Shown piece after piece: positions 41,334 through 50,104 of a stretch of 62,527 nucleotides of DNA. The position numbers were made by a program, and so were the translations under genes. Below the pieces are notes generated by a model. The model was not told where the DNA came from. It searched no databases and saw nothing but the letters and a program-made list of their open reading frames with translations. This stretch comes from Actinoplanes utahensis (GTDB taxonomy: Bacteria; Actinomycetota; Actinomycetes; Mycobacteriales; Micromonosporaceae). The stretch lies in NCBI RefSeq assembly GCF_016862455.1, contig NZ_BOMZ01000116.1, forward strand, positions 1-62,527, given 5' to 3'. Position 1 is the stretch's first letter, and each line of letters starts with the position of its first letter.

Positions 41334-42670
41334 GCCTCGTCACCACCCGGCCGGGCACCGGAGCGGCCCGGCCCTACGCGTTCCCGGCGATCCGCCGGGT
41401 CAGCGCCCACGGCGGCACGGTGGTCGCCGCGCACCTGCCCGGCCAGCTTCTCGCCAATGCGGTGCTCCTGCTGGACGCGGGCGCGGCCCGGGAGACCGAC
41501 GGCCGGGAGGGCACCGCCACGGTGCTGGCCAAGTCGCTGGAGGAGGGCACCCGCAAGCGGGACTCGGCGGCGTACGCGCTGGCGCTGGAGGGACTCGGCG
41601 CCGAGCTGGTCCCGTCGGTCGACTGGGACAACTTCCGGGTGGGGGTGTCGGCGCCGGTACCGCTGCTGATCGACGCCGTCCGCCTGGCCGCGGAGGCTAC
41701 CCGCACGCCGAAGCTGGACCCGGCGGATGTCGCCCGGGTCCGCGACGACGAGGTGACCGCCCTGCGGATGGACTGGGCGCAGCCCGGTCCCCGCGCCGAC
41801 GCCGCGCTGCGTGCCGACCTGTTCGGCGCCGACGGACGATACAACCGTCCCCTGCACGGCGACCCCACCTCGGTGGCGGCGGTGACCGTGGCGGACGTGC
41901 TCGCCTTCCACGAGGCGTGGCTGCGGCGCCCGGGTGTGCTGCTGGTCGCCGGTGACCTGGACGCGCTGGATCTCGGCGCGCTGGCCGAGGCGGCGTTCGA
42001 GGGCACCGCCGGGGAGCCGCTGGAGCCGGCCGGGCCGCTCGGGGTGACGCTGCCGCCGGCGCGCCGGACGATCCTGGTGGACCGGCCGGACTCGGTGCAG
42101 TCGACGCTGCGGCTGGGGCACCGGGCCCCGGAGCGGGCGACCCCGGACTACGTGCCGATGACGCTGGCGGCGACGGTGCTGGGCGGGGCGTTCACGTCCC
42201 GGCTGAACCACCTGATCCGGGAGGTCAAGGGGTACACGTACGGGATCCGCGGCTCCTACGCGATGACCCGCCGTTCGGGCCGGTTCGAGGTGGCCGCCGG
42301 GGTGCAGACCGCGGTGACCGCCCCGGCGATCCGGGACACGCTCGGCGAGATCGCCCGGACCCAGGCCGAGGGGGTCACCGAGGCGGAGCTGGAGGTGGCG
42401 CGGTCGTGGCGGGCCGGGCAGCTGTCGGTGGAGATGCAGACGCCGGGCGCGATCGCCGGCGCGCTGTCCACCCTGGTGGTGCACGGCCTTCCGGACGACT
42501 ACTACGAGACGCTGCGCCGGGACTACCTGGAGGCGACCGTCGAGGACGTGTCCCGGGCCGCCGCCGAGCACCTGGCCGTGGAGAAGCTGACCGTGGTCGT
42601 CGAGGGTGACGGCGCGGTGATCCGGGACGAGCTGGCCGAGTTCGGCGAGCTCACCGAAGCGGCCCTCTGA
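41330..42670 (+). CDS. M16-family peptidase, non-catalytic partner
   Basis: Paralogue of the preceding gene, 446 aa, same fold with FTSRLNHLIREVKGYTYGIRG near residue 290, the conserved Arg/Tyr region of M16 partners. The HXXEH zinc motif is absent: the aligned stretch is TATVLAKSLEEGTRK, so it cannot bind catalytic zinc. In known pairs (mitochondrial MPP, bacterial M16B) one subunit supplies zinc and the other substrate-binding Arg/Tyr. Start overlaps the catalytic gene stop by ATGA, ensuring 1:1 synthesis. Confidence 0.93.
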   Translation: MSLVTTRPGTGAARPYAFPAIRRVSAHGGTVVAAHLPGQLLANAVLLLDAGAARETDGREGTATVLAKSLEEGTRKRDSAAYALALEGLGAELVPSVDWDNFRVGVSAPVPLLIDAVRLAAEATRTPKLDPADVARVRDDEVTALRMDWAQPGPRADAALRADLFGADGRYNRPLHGDPTSVAAVTVADVLAFHEAWLRRPGVLLVAGDLDALDLGALAEAAFEGTAGEPLEPAGPLGVTLPPARRTILVDRPDSVQSTLRLGHRAPERATPDYVPMTLAATVLGGAFTSRLNHLIREVKGYTYGIRGSYAMTRRSGRFEVAAGVQTAVTAPAIRDTLGEIARTQAEGVTEAELEVARSWRAGQLSVEMQTPGAIAGALSTLVVHGLPDDYYETLRRDYLEATVEDVSRAAAEHLAVEKLTVVVEGDGAVIRDELAEFGELTEAAL

Positions 42671-42680
42671 GGCACGCCGG

Positions 42681-42714
42681 CCCGTGGGGGTGTGCGGCCG
42701 CGCACCCCCGCGGG
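42681..42714 (+). terminator. Terminator after the M16 pair
   Basis: Long hairpin CCCGTGGGGGTGTGCGG / CCGCGCACCCCCGCGGG, 15 of 17 Watson-Crick pairs plus two G-T, 11 bp after the stop. Confidence 0.75.
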
Positions 42715-42787
42715 AGACGGCCGGTGGGCATGTGAGCTGGGACGCGTTGGCCGGTGGCGGGTGGCGGGAGCCGGATAACGTCGCGCC

Positions 42788-43783
42788 ATGACGATCACCG
42801 AGGCGTCCCCGGAGGCGCGGCCGGCCGGCCGCCGCCGCGTCGTGTGGACCGTGCTGCTCTGGTTGTCGCTGATGCCGGCGGCAGTCTGGTTCCTGGGCCG
42901 GACGTTCGGGTGGGAGGCGGGGCTCTGGGTCCAGTTCCTCGCTTTCACGCCGTACGTCGCGGTCTGGACCTTGATTCCGCTCATCGTGTCGCTGTTCGCC
43001 CGCCGGTGGGCGGCCGCCGCGGTGGCCGCGCTGATCGCCTTCGGTTTCGCGATGGCCGTGGCGCCGCGCCTGACCGCGGACGCCGACCGGGGCCCGTCCG
43101 CCGGTGTCGAGCTCCAGGTGATGACGGCGAACCTGCTGTTCAGCGGGGCCGAGCCGAGCGAGATCGTGCGCCTGGTCCGGGAGAACGACGTGGACGTGCT
43201 GGCCGTTCAGGAGTTCACGCCGCGCGGCGAGACGGCGCTGCGGGACGCGGGCCTGGAGAAGCTGCTGCCCTACCGGCAGCTCGCCCCGGAGTTCGGGGCC
43301 AGCGGTTCCGGCCTCTACTCGCGGCATCCGTTCGCCGATCAGGCCGCCCGGCGCAACGACGGCGGTTTCCAGCAGGCGCACGCGACGGTGCGGGTGCCGG
43401 GCGCGGCGACGGTGTTCGTCGAGTCGGTGCATCCGCTGGCGCCGGCGCATCCGAACATGGTCTCCGGCTGGTCGGCCGATCTGCGGGACCAGTCGCCCGC
43501 CGACGGCGGGATCCCCCGAATCCTGCTGGGTGACTTCAACGCGACGCTCGATCACCGGCCGCTGCGTGACCTGATCGCCACCGGCTACCGGGACGCCGCC
43601 GACGTGGTCGGCAAGGGCGGGATCGGCACCTGGGGGCCGTACGACGGGGATCCGATCCCGCCGGTCACCATCGACCACGTGCTGGCCGACAAGCGGATCG
43701 GCGTCCGGGACGTAGCGGTTCACGACATCAAGGACTCCGACCACCGCGCGGTGATCGCCTGGTTGACGGTGCCCGCGGCGTGA
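42788..43783 (+). CDS. Membrane-anchored endonuclease/exonuclease/phosphatase-fold protein
   Basis: A 331-aa protein with three N-terminal transmembrane segments (about residues 20-40, 45-70 and 75-95) followed by an EEP domain facing outside or inside. The EEP motifs are VMTANLLFSG, VDVLAVQEFT (metal Glu), LGDFNAT (GDFN) and SDHRAV (SDHR, catalytic His), all intact. It may cleave phosphodiesters in lipids, nucleic acids or sugar phosphates. ATG at 42788. No functional partner in the neighbourhood. Confidence 0.92.
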   Translation: MTITEASPEARPAGRRRVVWTVLLWLSLMPAAVWFLGRTFGWEAGLWVQFLAFTPYVAVWTLIPLIVSLFARRWAAAAVAALIAFGFAMAVAPRLTADADRGPSAGVELQVMTANLLFSGAEPSEIVRLVRENDVDVLAVQEFTPRGETALRDAGLEKLLPYRQLAPEFGASGSGLYSRHPFADQAARRNDGGFQQAHATVRVPGAATVFVESVHPLAPAHPNMVSGWSADLRDQSPADGGIPRILLGDFNATLDHRPLRDLIATGYRDAADVVGKGGIGTWGPYDGDPIPPVTIDHVLADKRIGVRDVAVHDIKDSDHRAVIAWLTVPAA

Positions 43784-43796
43784 AAACCGGTCGACC

Positions 43797-43820
43797 GCGC
43801 GCGGCGCCGCTTCCTAGCAT
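43797..43820 (+). promoter_or_regulatory. Possible promoter of the ThrRS leader transcript
   Basis: TAGCAT (43815-43820) is a good -10 box; the leader ATG starts 7 nt later. A TCGACC-like -35 stands 18 bp upstream. This predicts a leaderless start at the leader ORF. Confidence 0.4.
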
Positions 43821-43827
43821 CGTGGGC

Positions 43828-43887
43828 ATGATGATGCTCAGCTCGATCACGACCACGCCGGGAGCACCCGGCGTCCGTCGACACTGA
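43828..43887 (+). CDS. Threonine-rich leader peptide of the ThrRS-like gene
   Basis: A 19-residue ORF, MMMLSSITTTPGAPGVRRH, ending 70 bp before the ThrRS-like start. Codons 8-10 are ACG ACC ACG, three Thr in a row, with Ile and Ser just before. It has no known protein function and is best read as an attenuation leader: a ribosome stalled for lack of charged tRNA-Thr would change downstream pairing. Complementary segments are TCAGCTC (43838-43844) with GAGCTGA (43886-43892), hairpin CGCCGGG/CCCGGCG (43856-43873) over the codons after the Thr run, and the terminator-like stem at 43895-43917. Confidence 0.7.
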   Translation: MMMLSSITTTPGAPGVRRH

Positions 43888-43894
43888 GCTGACG

Positions 43895-43917
43895 GCCCCG
43901 GGCGACATGCCCGGGGC
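43895..43917 (+). terminator. Attenuator hairpin before the ThrRS-like gene
   Basis: GCCCCGGGC-GACAT-GCCCGGGGC, 9-bp perfect stem located 8 bp after the leader stop, followed by TGTGTCGTCC. The T-tract is poor. Alternatively it acts on translation, since GGGTC near 43930 can pair with GACCC at the Shine-Dalgarno. Confidence 0.6.
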
Positions 43918-43957
43918 TGTGTCGTCCGGGGTCCCCGACCTTTCAGGGAGACCCACG

Positions 43958-45148
43958 ATGTCCGTAGATCACCGCAGGCTCGGCCGCGAGCTGGACCTCT
44001 TCGACTCCGACCCGTTGATCGGCGCGGGCCTGCCGTTCTGGCTGCCCGGTGGCGCGGCCGCCCGGCGCGAGGTCGAGTCGTACCTGTACGACCGGGAACG
44101 GCGGCACGGCTACCGCCATGTGAACTCGCCGGCGCTCGGCAGACGGCGGATGTACGAGCTGTCCGGCCACTGGGACAACTTCGCCGACGACATGTTCCCG
44201 GCGATGCGGGTCGGGGAGGACGATCTGGTGCTGCGGCCCAGCCTCTGCCCGCATCACGCGCTGATCTTCCGGTCGCGCGGCCGGTCGTACCGCGATCTGC
44301 CGTTGCGGATCGCCGAGCTGGGGCCGATGTACCGCGCGGAACGTTCCGGGGTGCTCGGCGGCCTCTCCCGGGTGCGGTCGATGCTGCTCAACGACGCGCA
44401 CATCTTCTGCGCCGAGGACCAGGCCGCCGCCGAGGTGGCCGGGGTGCTGCGGCTGATGCGCGAGGTGCATGCCGCGCTCGGCATGGGGCCGGTCTCCTAT
44501 CAGCTGTCGCTGCGCGGGCCGGGGCGGAAGTACGGCGGGGACGACGCGATGTGGGCCCGGGCCGAGGCTCTGCTGCGAGGCGCGCTGGCCGACGCGGTGG
44601 TCCCGTTCACGGCGGTCGCCGGAGAGGCGGCGTTCTACGGGCCGAAGATCGACATACAGGTCGCGGACCCGTCCGGCCGGGAGTGGACCCTCGCCACCGT
44701 GCAGATCGACTACCACCAGCCGTCCCGGTTCGAGCTGGAGTACGTGGCCTCCGACGGCGGCCGGAGACGGCCGGTGATGGTGCACCGCAGCCTGGCCGGC
44801 TCGATGGAACGGCTGTTCGGGCACCTGATCGAGGTGCACGAGGGCGCGTTCCCGCTCTGGTACGCGCCGGTCCAGCTGGCGGTGCTGCCGGTCGGCGCGG
44901 ATCAGGACGCCGCCGCCCGGGAGTTCGCCGCCGAGGCCGCCGATCTGCGGGTGGAGGTGCTGCACGACGGTTCGGTCGGCAACCGGATCAGGAAGAGCCG
45001 GAAGATCCCGTACGTCGCGGTGATCGGTCCCCGGGAGGCCGCCACGGACCTGGTCGCGCTCCGGCTCCGGGACGGCCGACAGCTGGACCCGATGCCCCGG
45101 GCGGCGGCGATCGACCTGATCAGCGCCGCCGCCCGGGACCGGGACTGA
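43958..45148 (+). CDS. Threonyl-tRNA synthetase-like enzyme without TGS and editing domains
   Basis: Class II synthetase of 396 aa, against about 640-690 for standard ThrRS. It begins at the linker before motif 1 (MSVDHRRLGRELDLF) and contains only the catalytic and anticodon-binding domains. Compared with E. coli ThrRS the zinc/Thr ligands are kept: Cys of SLCPHH, His of NDAHIFC, and His of MVHRSLAGS; motif 2 Arg (MYRAER), Tyr of AFYGPKI, and Gln of TVQIDY are present. One residue near the amino-acid pocket changes (Gln to Leu before NDAH). ATG 43958 follows AGGGAG. It is either a paralogue, possibly for an inhibitor-resistant ThrRS, or a specialised synthetase. The leader peptide of Thr codons supports Thr-tRNA control. 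Confidence 0.9.
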   Translation: MSVDHRRLGRELDLFDSDPLIGAGLPFWLPGGAAARREVESYLYDRERRHGYRHVNSPALGRRRMYELSGHWDNFADDMFPAMRVGEDDLVLRPSLCPHHALIFRSRGRSYRDLPLRIAELGPMYRAERSGVLGGLSRVRSMLLNDAHIFCAEDQAAAEVAGVLRLMREVHAALGMGPVSYQLSLRGPGRKYGGDDAMWARAEALLRGALADAVVPFTAVAGEAAFYGPKIDIQVADPSGREWTLATVQIDYHQPSRFELEYVASDGGRRRPVMVHRSLAGSMERLFGHLIEVHEGAFPLWYAPVQLAVLPVGADQDAAAREFAAEAADLRVEVLHDGSVGNRIRKSRKIPYVAVIGPREAATDLVALRLRDGRQLDPMPRAAAIDLISAAARDRD

Positions 45149-46735
45149 TCAGGCGGGAGCGGAGGTCCGGGCCAGGCCGAAGGTGAGGGCGTCGACCAGG
45201 GCCGTCCAGCTGGCCTCGACGATGTTCTCGTGCACGCCGACGGTGGTCCACTCGCGGTTGTGGTCGCTGGTTCCCAGCAGCACCCGGGTGATCGCGTTGG
45301 TGCCGTGGCTGCCCTCCAGGATCCGCACCTTGAAGTCGGACAGCTCGAACGTCTTCAGCTGCGGGTAGTGGTTCTGGAGGGCGCTGCGCAGCGCCTCGTC
45401 CAGGGCGTTGACCGGGCCGTTCCCCTCGGCCGTGGCGATCACCCGCTCGCCGCGCACCCGCACCTTCACGGTGCCCTCGCTGATCACCGTGCCGTCCTCC
45501 CGGTGTTCGACCAGCACCCGGTACGACTCCAGGGTGAACGGCTTCGCCAGGTCCGCGCCGGGCAGCTCGCTGCGGACCAGCAACTCGAAAGAGGCATCCG
45601 CGGCCTCGAACGAGTAACCGGTGGCCTCCAGGTCCTTGACCTTCCGGGTCACCGCCGTCAGGGTGTCCGGATGGCCGGCCAGGTCCAGTCCGAGCTCACG
45701 GCTCTTGAGCTCGATGCTGGCCCGGCCGGCCATCTCGGTCACCAGGATCCGCATGTCGTTGCCGACAACCGAGGGGTCGATGTGGTTGTACAGCAGCGGA
45801 TCCACTTTGATCGCGCTCGCGTGCAGCCCCGCCTTGTGAGCGAATGCGGCAGCCCCGACGTAGGCCTGGTGGGTGTCGGGGGCGATGTTGGCGATCTCGG
45901 CGAGCGCGGCGGAGACCCGCGTCGCCTTCTCCAGGCATCCGTCCGGTAGGACCTTCAGCCCGAGCTTGAGTTGCAGGTTGCTGACGGTGGCGAACAGGTC
46001 GGCGTTGCCGGGGCGCTCGCCGTACCCGTTGGCGGTGCACTGGAAGTGCTTCACCCCGGCCTCGACCGCGGCGACCGTGTTCGCGACGGCGCAGGCGGTG
46101 TCGTTCTGGCAGTGGATGCCGAGGCGGTCCGCGGGCACCCCGGTCAGTTCCACGACCTCCTGGATCGCCCTGGTGACCATCGACGGGAGCATGCCGCCGT
46201 TGGTGTCGCACATGACGACCCGTTCGGCGCCCGCCTCGATCGCCGTCGTGACGACACTCGCCGTGTACGCGGGGTCGTAGCGGAAACCGTCGAAGAAGTG
46301 CTCGCAGTCGACGAACGCGCGGCGGCCGTTGGCGATCAGGTGACGGACGGTGTCCCGTACCATCGCCAGGTTCTCCTCGCCGGAGGTGCGCAGCGCCCGC
46401 TCCACATGCCGGATGTCGGACTTCGCGACCACGCAGACCACCGGGGTCTCCGCGTCGATCAGAGCCTTGACCTGCGCATCCTCGGTGACGTCCACACCGG
46501 CCTTGCGGGTCGCGCCGAACGCCACCAGGACCGCGTTCGTCAGGTCCAGCTCGGTCTTCGCCCGTTCGAAGAACTCGGTGTCCTTGGGCATGGCGCCCGG
46601 CCAGCCGCCCTCGATGAAACCCACTCCGAATTCGTCCAGCAGGCGCGCGACCGCGAGCTTGTCGGCGACCGTGTAGCTGATTCCCTCGCGCTGCCCGCCG
46701 TCGCGCAGCGTCGTGTCGAACACCTGGTAGTCCAT
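45149..46735 (-). CDS. cimA: (R)-citramalate synthase
   Basis: Condenses pyruvate and acetyl-CoA to citramalate, a threonine-independent route to isoleucine. The 528-aa protein is LeuA-like: DTTLRDGGQREGISYT with the catalytic Arg-Asp near the start, GIHCQNDTACAVANTVAA (metal His residues), QCTANGYGERPGNADL and a C-terminal LeuA dimer regulatory domain (about residues 400-520) that usually binds isoleucine. The stop codon shares the palindrome TGATCA with the convergent ThrRS-like gene. A leader peptide and terminator precede it. The motif GQREG and the length favour CimA over isopropylmalate synthase. Confidence 0.93.
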   Translation of the reverse strand: MDYQVFDTTLRDGGQREGISYTVADKLAVARLLDEFGVGFIEGGWPGAMPKDTEFFERAKTELDLTNAVLVAFGATRKAGVDVTEDAQVKALIDAETPVVCVVAKSDIRHVERALRTSGEENLAMVRDTVRHLIANGRRAFVDCEHFFDGFRYDPAYTASVVTTAIEAGAERVVMCDTNGGMLPSMVTRAIQEVVELTGVPADRLGIHCQNDTACAVANTVAAVEAGVKHFQCTANGYGERPGNADLFATVSNLQLKLGLKVLPDGCLEKATRVSAALAEIANIAPDTHQAYVGAAAFAHKAGLHASAIKVDPLLYNHIDPSVVGNDMRILVTEMAGRASIELKSRELGLDLAGHPDTLTAVTRKVKDLEATGYSFEAADASFELLVRSELPGADLAKPFTLESYRVLVEHREDGTVISEGTVKVRVRGERVIATAEGNGPVNALDEALRSALQNHYPQLKTFELSDFKVRILEGSHGTNAITRVLLGTSDHNREWTTVGVHENIVEASWTALVDALTFGLARTSAPA

Positions 46736-46778
46736 CGGGGAGGTCCTTTCGGTCGGTCACCCACAAGCGACAACAAAA

Positions 46779-46804
46779 AGACCCCCCGCGGATGCGGGAG
46801 GTCT
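46779..46804 (-). terminator. Attenuator terminator of cimA
   Basis: On the minus strand AGACCTCCCGC-ATCC-GCGGGGGGTCT followed by TTTTT, an 11-bp stem with one G-T pair and a proper U-tract, about 45 bp before cimA. An adjoining pairing GCGCGCCGGC/GCCGACGCGC (46840-46849 with 46805-46814) could form the pause hairpin. Confidence 0.9.
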
Positions 46805-46836
46805 GCGCGTCGGCGCTGCGCTTGTATGAGTCAGCG

Positions 46837-46881
46837 TCAGCCGGCGCGCTCGGTGCGAATAATCAGCACGGAGTGGGTCAC
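46837..46881 (-). CDS. Branched-chain leader peptide of cimA
   Basis: A 14-residue ORF read VTHSVLIIRTERAG (GTG start), with consecutive Val, Leu, Ile, Ile codons. It lies on the cimA strand just before the terminator, so charging of the branched-chain tRNAs should control read-through into cimA. Leader peptides of this kind are known before ilvB and leuA in actinobacteria; I do not know of a described one before cimA. Confidence 0.8.
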   Translation of the reverse strand: MTHSVLIIRTERAG

Positions 46882-47005
46882 GTCCGAAGCATGCCACGCG
46901 TTACCGCCCGGGAAGCCGGAAATCCACCAGCTGAGACACGATCCACCGGCAAGAGTGACGAATTCGACCGGCTTCGCCGATGAGTCCAGCGGCTAGGTTG
47001 GAGGC

Positions 47006-47758
47006 GTGGTGGCCGAATCCTTTTCACGCAATGTCCCCTTCGCCAAGGCGTACAACTTCCGTGACGTCGGCGGCTACACCGGCCTCGACGGGCGGCTGGT
47101 GCGCTGGCGGCGGCTTTTCCGGGCCGACTCGCTGCACCGGCTCAACGCCGAGGACGCCGAGGCCTTCGCGGCGCTCGGGGTCCGCACGGTGATCGACCTG
47201 CGCCGCCCGCACGAGGTGGAGAAGTTCGGCCGGGTCTCCGAGGACCACGGCGTCGAGTACCACAATCTGGTCGTCAAGCACGTCGACTGGGAACAGGTCG
47301 AGCACCCCGAGGACACGCTGCACGAGCGCTGGCTGGCCGACCGCTATCTCAACTTCGCCGAGGACGGTCACGAGGGCATCGCCGAGTCGCTGCGCCTGAT
47401 CGCCAGCCCCGAGGCCGCCCCGGTCGTCGTGCACTGCATGGCCGGCAAGGACCGCACCGGCACGGTCTGCGCCCTGACCCTCTCCCTGCTCGGCGTCTCC
47501 GACGACGACATCGCCGCCGATTACGCCCTGACCACCGAGGCGATGCGCCCGCTCACCGAGTACCTCCTGCGCACCGCGCCCGAGGCGATCAACGGCAACG
47601 AGCACATGTTCGACTCCCCCGCCGAGGCCATGCAGCTGTTCCTGAACGATCTGCGTGCCCTGCACGGCTCGATCGAGGCGTACGTCAAGGACATCGGCCT
47701 CACCGACGGCGAGCTGGCCAGTTTGCGGTCCCACCTGCTCACCGACAAGACCGCCTGA
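47006..47758 (+). CDS. Protein-tyrosine phosphatase (Y_phosphatase3 type)
   Basis: Predicted dual-specificity phosphatase, 250 aa. The P-loop VVVHCMAGKDRTGTV (about residue 141) matches HCxxGKDRTG, the signature shared with mycobacterial PtpB and lipid phosphatases; the N-terminal NFRDVGGYTG is also characteristic. Catalytic Cys and Arg are intact. The first GTG at 47006 is used; a second at 47009 is possible. No signal peptide is visible, so it is probably cytosolic. It stands alone. Confidence 0.93.
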   Translation: MVAESFSRNVPFAKAYNFRDVGGYTGLDGRLVRWRRLFRADSLHRLNAEDAEAFAALGVRTVIDLRRPHEVEKFGRVSEDHGVEYHNLVVKHVDWEQVEHPEDTLHERWLADRYLNFAEDGHEGIAESLRLIASPEAAPVVVHCMAGKDRTGTVCALTLSLLGVSDDDIAADYALTTEAMRPLTEYLLRTAPEAINGNEHMFDSPAEAMQLFLNDLRALHGSIEAYVKDIGLTDGELASLRSHLLTDKTA

Positions 47759-47831
47759 GGGGTACGCCTTTACCCGCACGAACTTGATAGGCGACTAGCG
47801 TGCACGGAGCATCTAGCCGTACGCTCAGTGC

Positions 47832-48725
47832 ATGCCCTCTCAGGAACACGAGGTGTTCGTCGACATGTTCCGCGGTCGCCCTTCCCTGGCCGCGGAGCTG
47901 CTCGACGGGCCGTTACATGACCATCTCCCCGACTACGACGAGGTCCACCTCGCCTCGGCCGACCTGGCCGACGTCGTCCCTACGGAATACCGTGCCGACG
48001 TCGTCGTCACCCTGACCCACGAGGGCAGCACCGTCCTCGCGGTCGTGGTGGAGGTCCAGCGCCGCATCGACACGCGGAAGCTGCTCAGCTGGCCCGCTTA
48101 CGTCGCCACCCTCTACGCCCGGTTGAACTGTCCCGTCACCCTGCTGGTGTATTGCCCGCAGCGGAGTGTCGTCGGCTGGGCGGCGAAGCCGATCGTCTTC
48201 GGCTTTCCCGCGGGGCACATCTCGCCGGTTGCCGTCGGACCGGACCAACTTCCGGTGATCACCGATCCCGAGATCGCCCGGCGACTGCCCGAGCTGACGG
48301 TGATGTCCGCCATCGCCCACGCCACCCACCCGGACCCGGCGCCACTCCTCGAAGCGCTGCTCATGGCCTACCGAGCCGTCGAAGTCGATCGCGCAGCTCT
48401 ATACCATGACCTCGTACTCATGGCGCTCCCGAACCAGACCCGCAAAATGCTGGAGGACCTGATGACCGCCACGAATTACACACCCCGAAGCGATTTCGCC
48501 AAACACCACTTCGCCCAAGGAAAGATGGAAGGTCTGGCGAAGGGCTTGGCGGAGGCCAAAGGGCAAGACCTTCTGACCGTGCTGGAGAGTCGCGGCCTGA
48601 CGGTCTCCGACGAAGCGCGCACGACGATCGTCGAGTGCAGCGACCTGGATCAGCTCGACAGGTGGATGCGCCAGGTGGCGACCGTCGAGCGGGTGGAAGA
48701 CCTGGGCGGCCCACTCGCCGTGTGA
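47832..48725 (+). CDS. Rpn/PD-(D/E)XK-type nuclease-family protein
   Basis: A 297-aa protein. The N-terminal half has the pattern of the Rpn/YhgA-like nuclease superfamily: MPSQEHEVFVDMFRGRPSLAAELLDG, then VVVTLTHEGSTVLAVVVEVQRRIDTRKLLSWPAYVATLYARL, where Asp/Glu (about residue 55-75) and the EVQ motif correspond to the catalytic D-x-n-ExQ. The rest is helical. Related proteins are common, strain-variable orphan genes in Micromonosporaceae. No partner. The nuclease activity is inferred, and the gene may be a mobile-element-type accessory gene. Confidence 0.65.
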   Translation: MPSQEHEVFVDMFRGRPSLAAELLDGPLHDHLPDYDEVHLASADLADVVPTEYRADVVVTLTHEGSTVLAVVVEVQRRIDTRKLLSWPAYVATLYARLNCPVTLLVYCPQRSVVGWAAKPIVFGFPAGHISPVAVGPDQLPVITDPEIARRLPELTVMSAIAHATHPDPAPLLEALLMAYRAVEVDRAALYHDLVLMALPNQTRKMLEDLMTATNYTPRSDFAKHHFAQGKMEGLAKGLAEAKGQDLLTVLESRGLTVSDEARTTIVECSDLDQLDRWMRQVATVERVEDLGGPLAV

Positions 48726-48817
48726 CGGCGGGATCGATGTCACCGGTCGGCACGGCGACCGGTGAACGAAGGGCGCTGAGGACAGCGGGGGTCGCAGCGC
48801 TCGCGAGAAGACACGGA

Positions 48818-48850
48818 ACGGGTGGGCGCGTTCGTGGCGCTCCCACCCGT
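48818..48850. terminator. Bidirectional hairpin between the Rpn gene and ilvE
   Basis: ACGGGTGGG / CCCACCCGT (9 bp) with inner CGC/GCG pairs, between convergent genes. Confidence 0.7.
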
Positions 48851-48863
48851 ACCGGTGAATGGT

Positions 48864-49961
<1,098 letters not shown>

Positions 49962-50002
49962 GGCGATTTGACCTGCTTTCTACAGAAGAATGTAAGCATG
50001 CG

Positions 50003-50021
50003 GGGGCACCCGTAGTGCCCC
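50003..50021 (-). promoter_or_regulatory. Hairpin in the ilvE leader
   Basis: GGGGCAC / GTGCCCC, 7 bp with a CCGTA loop, between the predicted promoter and the ilvE start. Function uncertain. Confidence 0.45.
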
Positions 50022-50024
50022 ATG

Positions 50025-50052
50025 AATTTACCCCGAACGGTCGTTAAAACAA
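50025..50052 (-). promoter_or_regulatory. Predicted ilvE promoter
   Basis: Minus-strand TTGTTT (50047-50052) and TAAATT (50025-50030) separated by 16 bp, upstream of ilvE. Confidence 0.5.
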
Positions 50053-50104
50053 TGACCGCACGGTGACGAAGCCCTGCAGGGCTCAGGTGACGGGTGGGAT
50101 CCGC

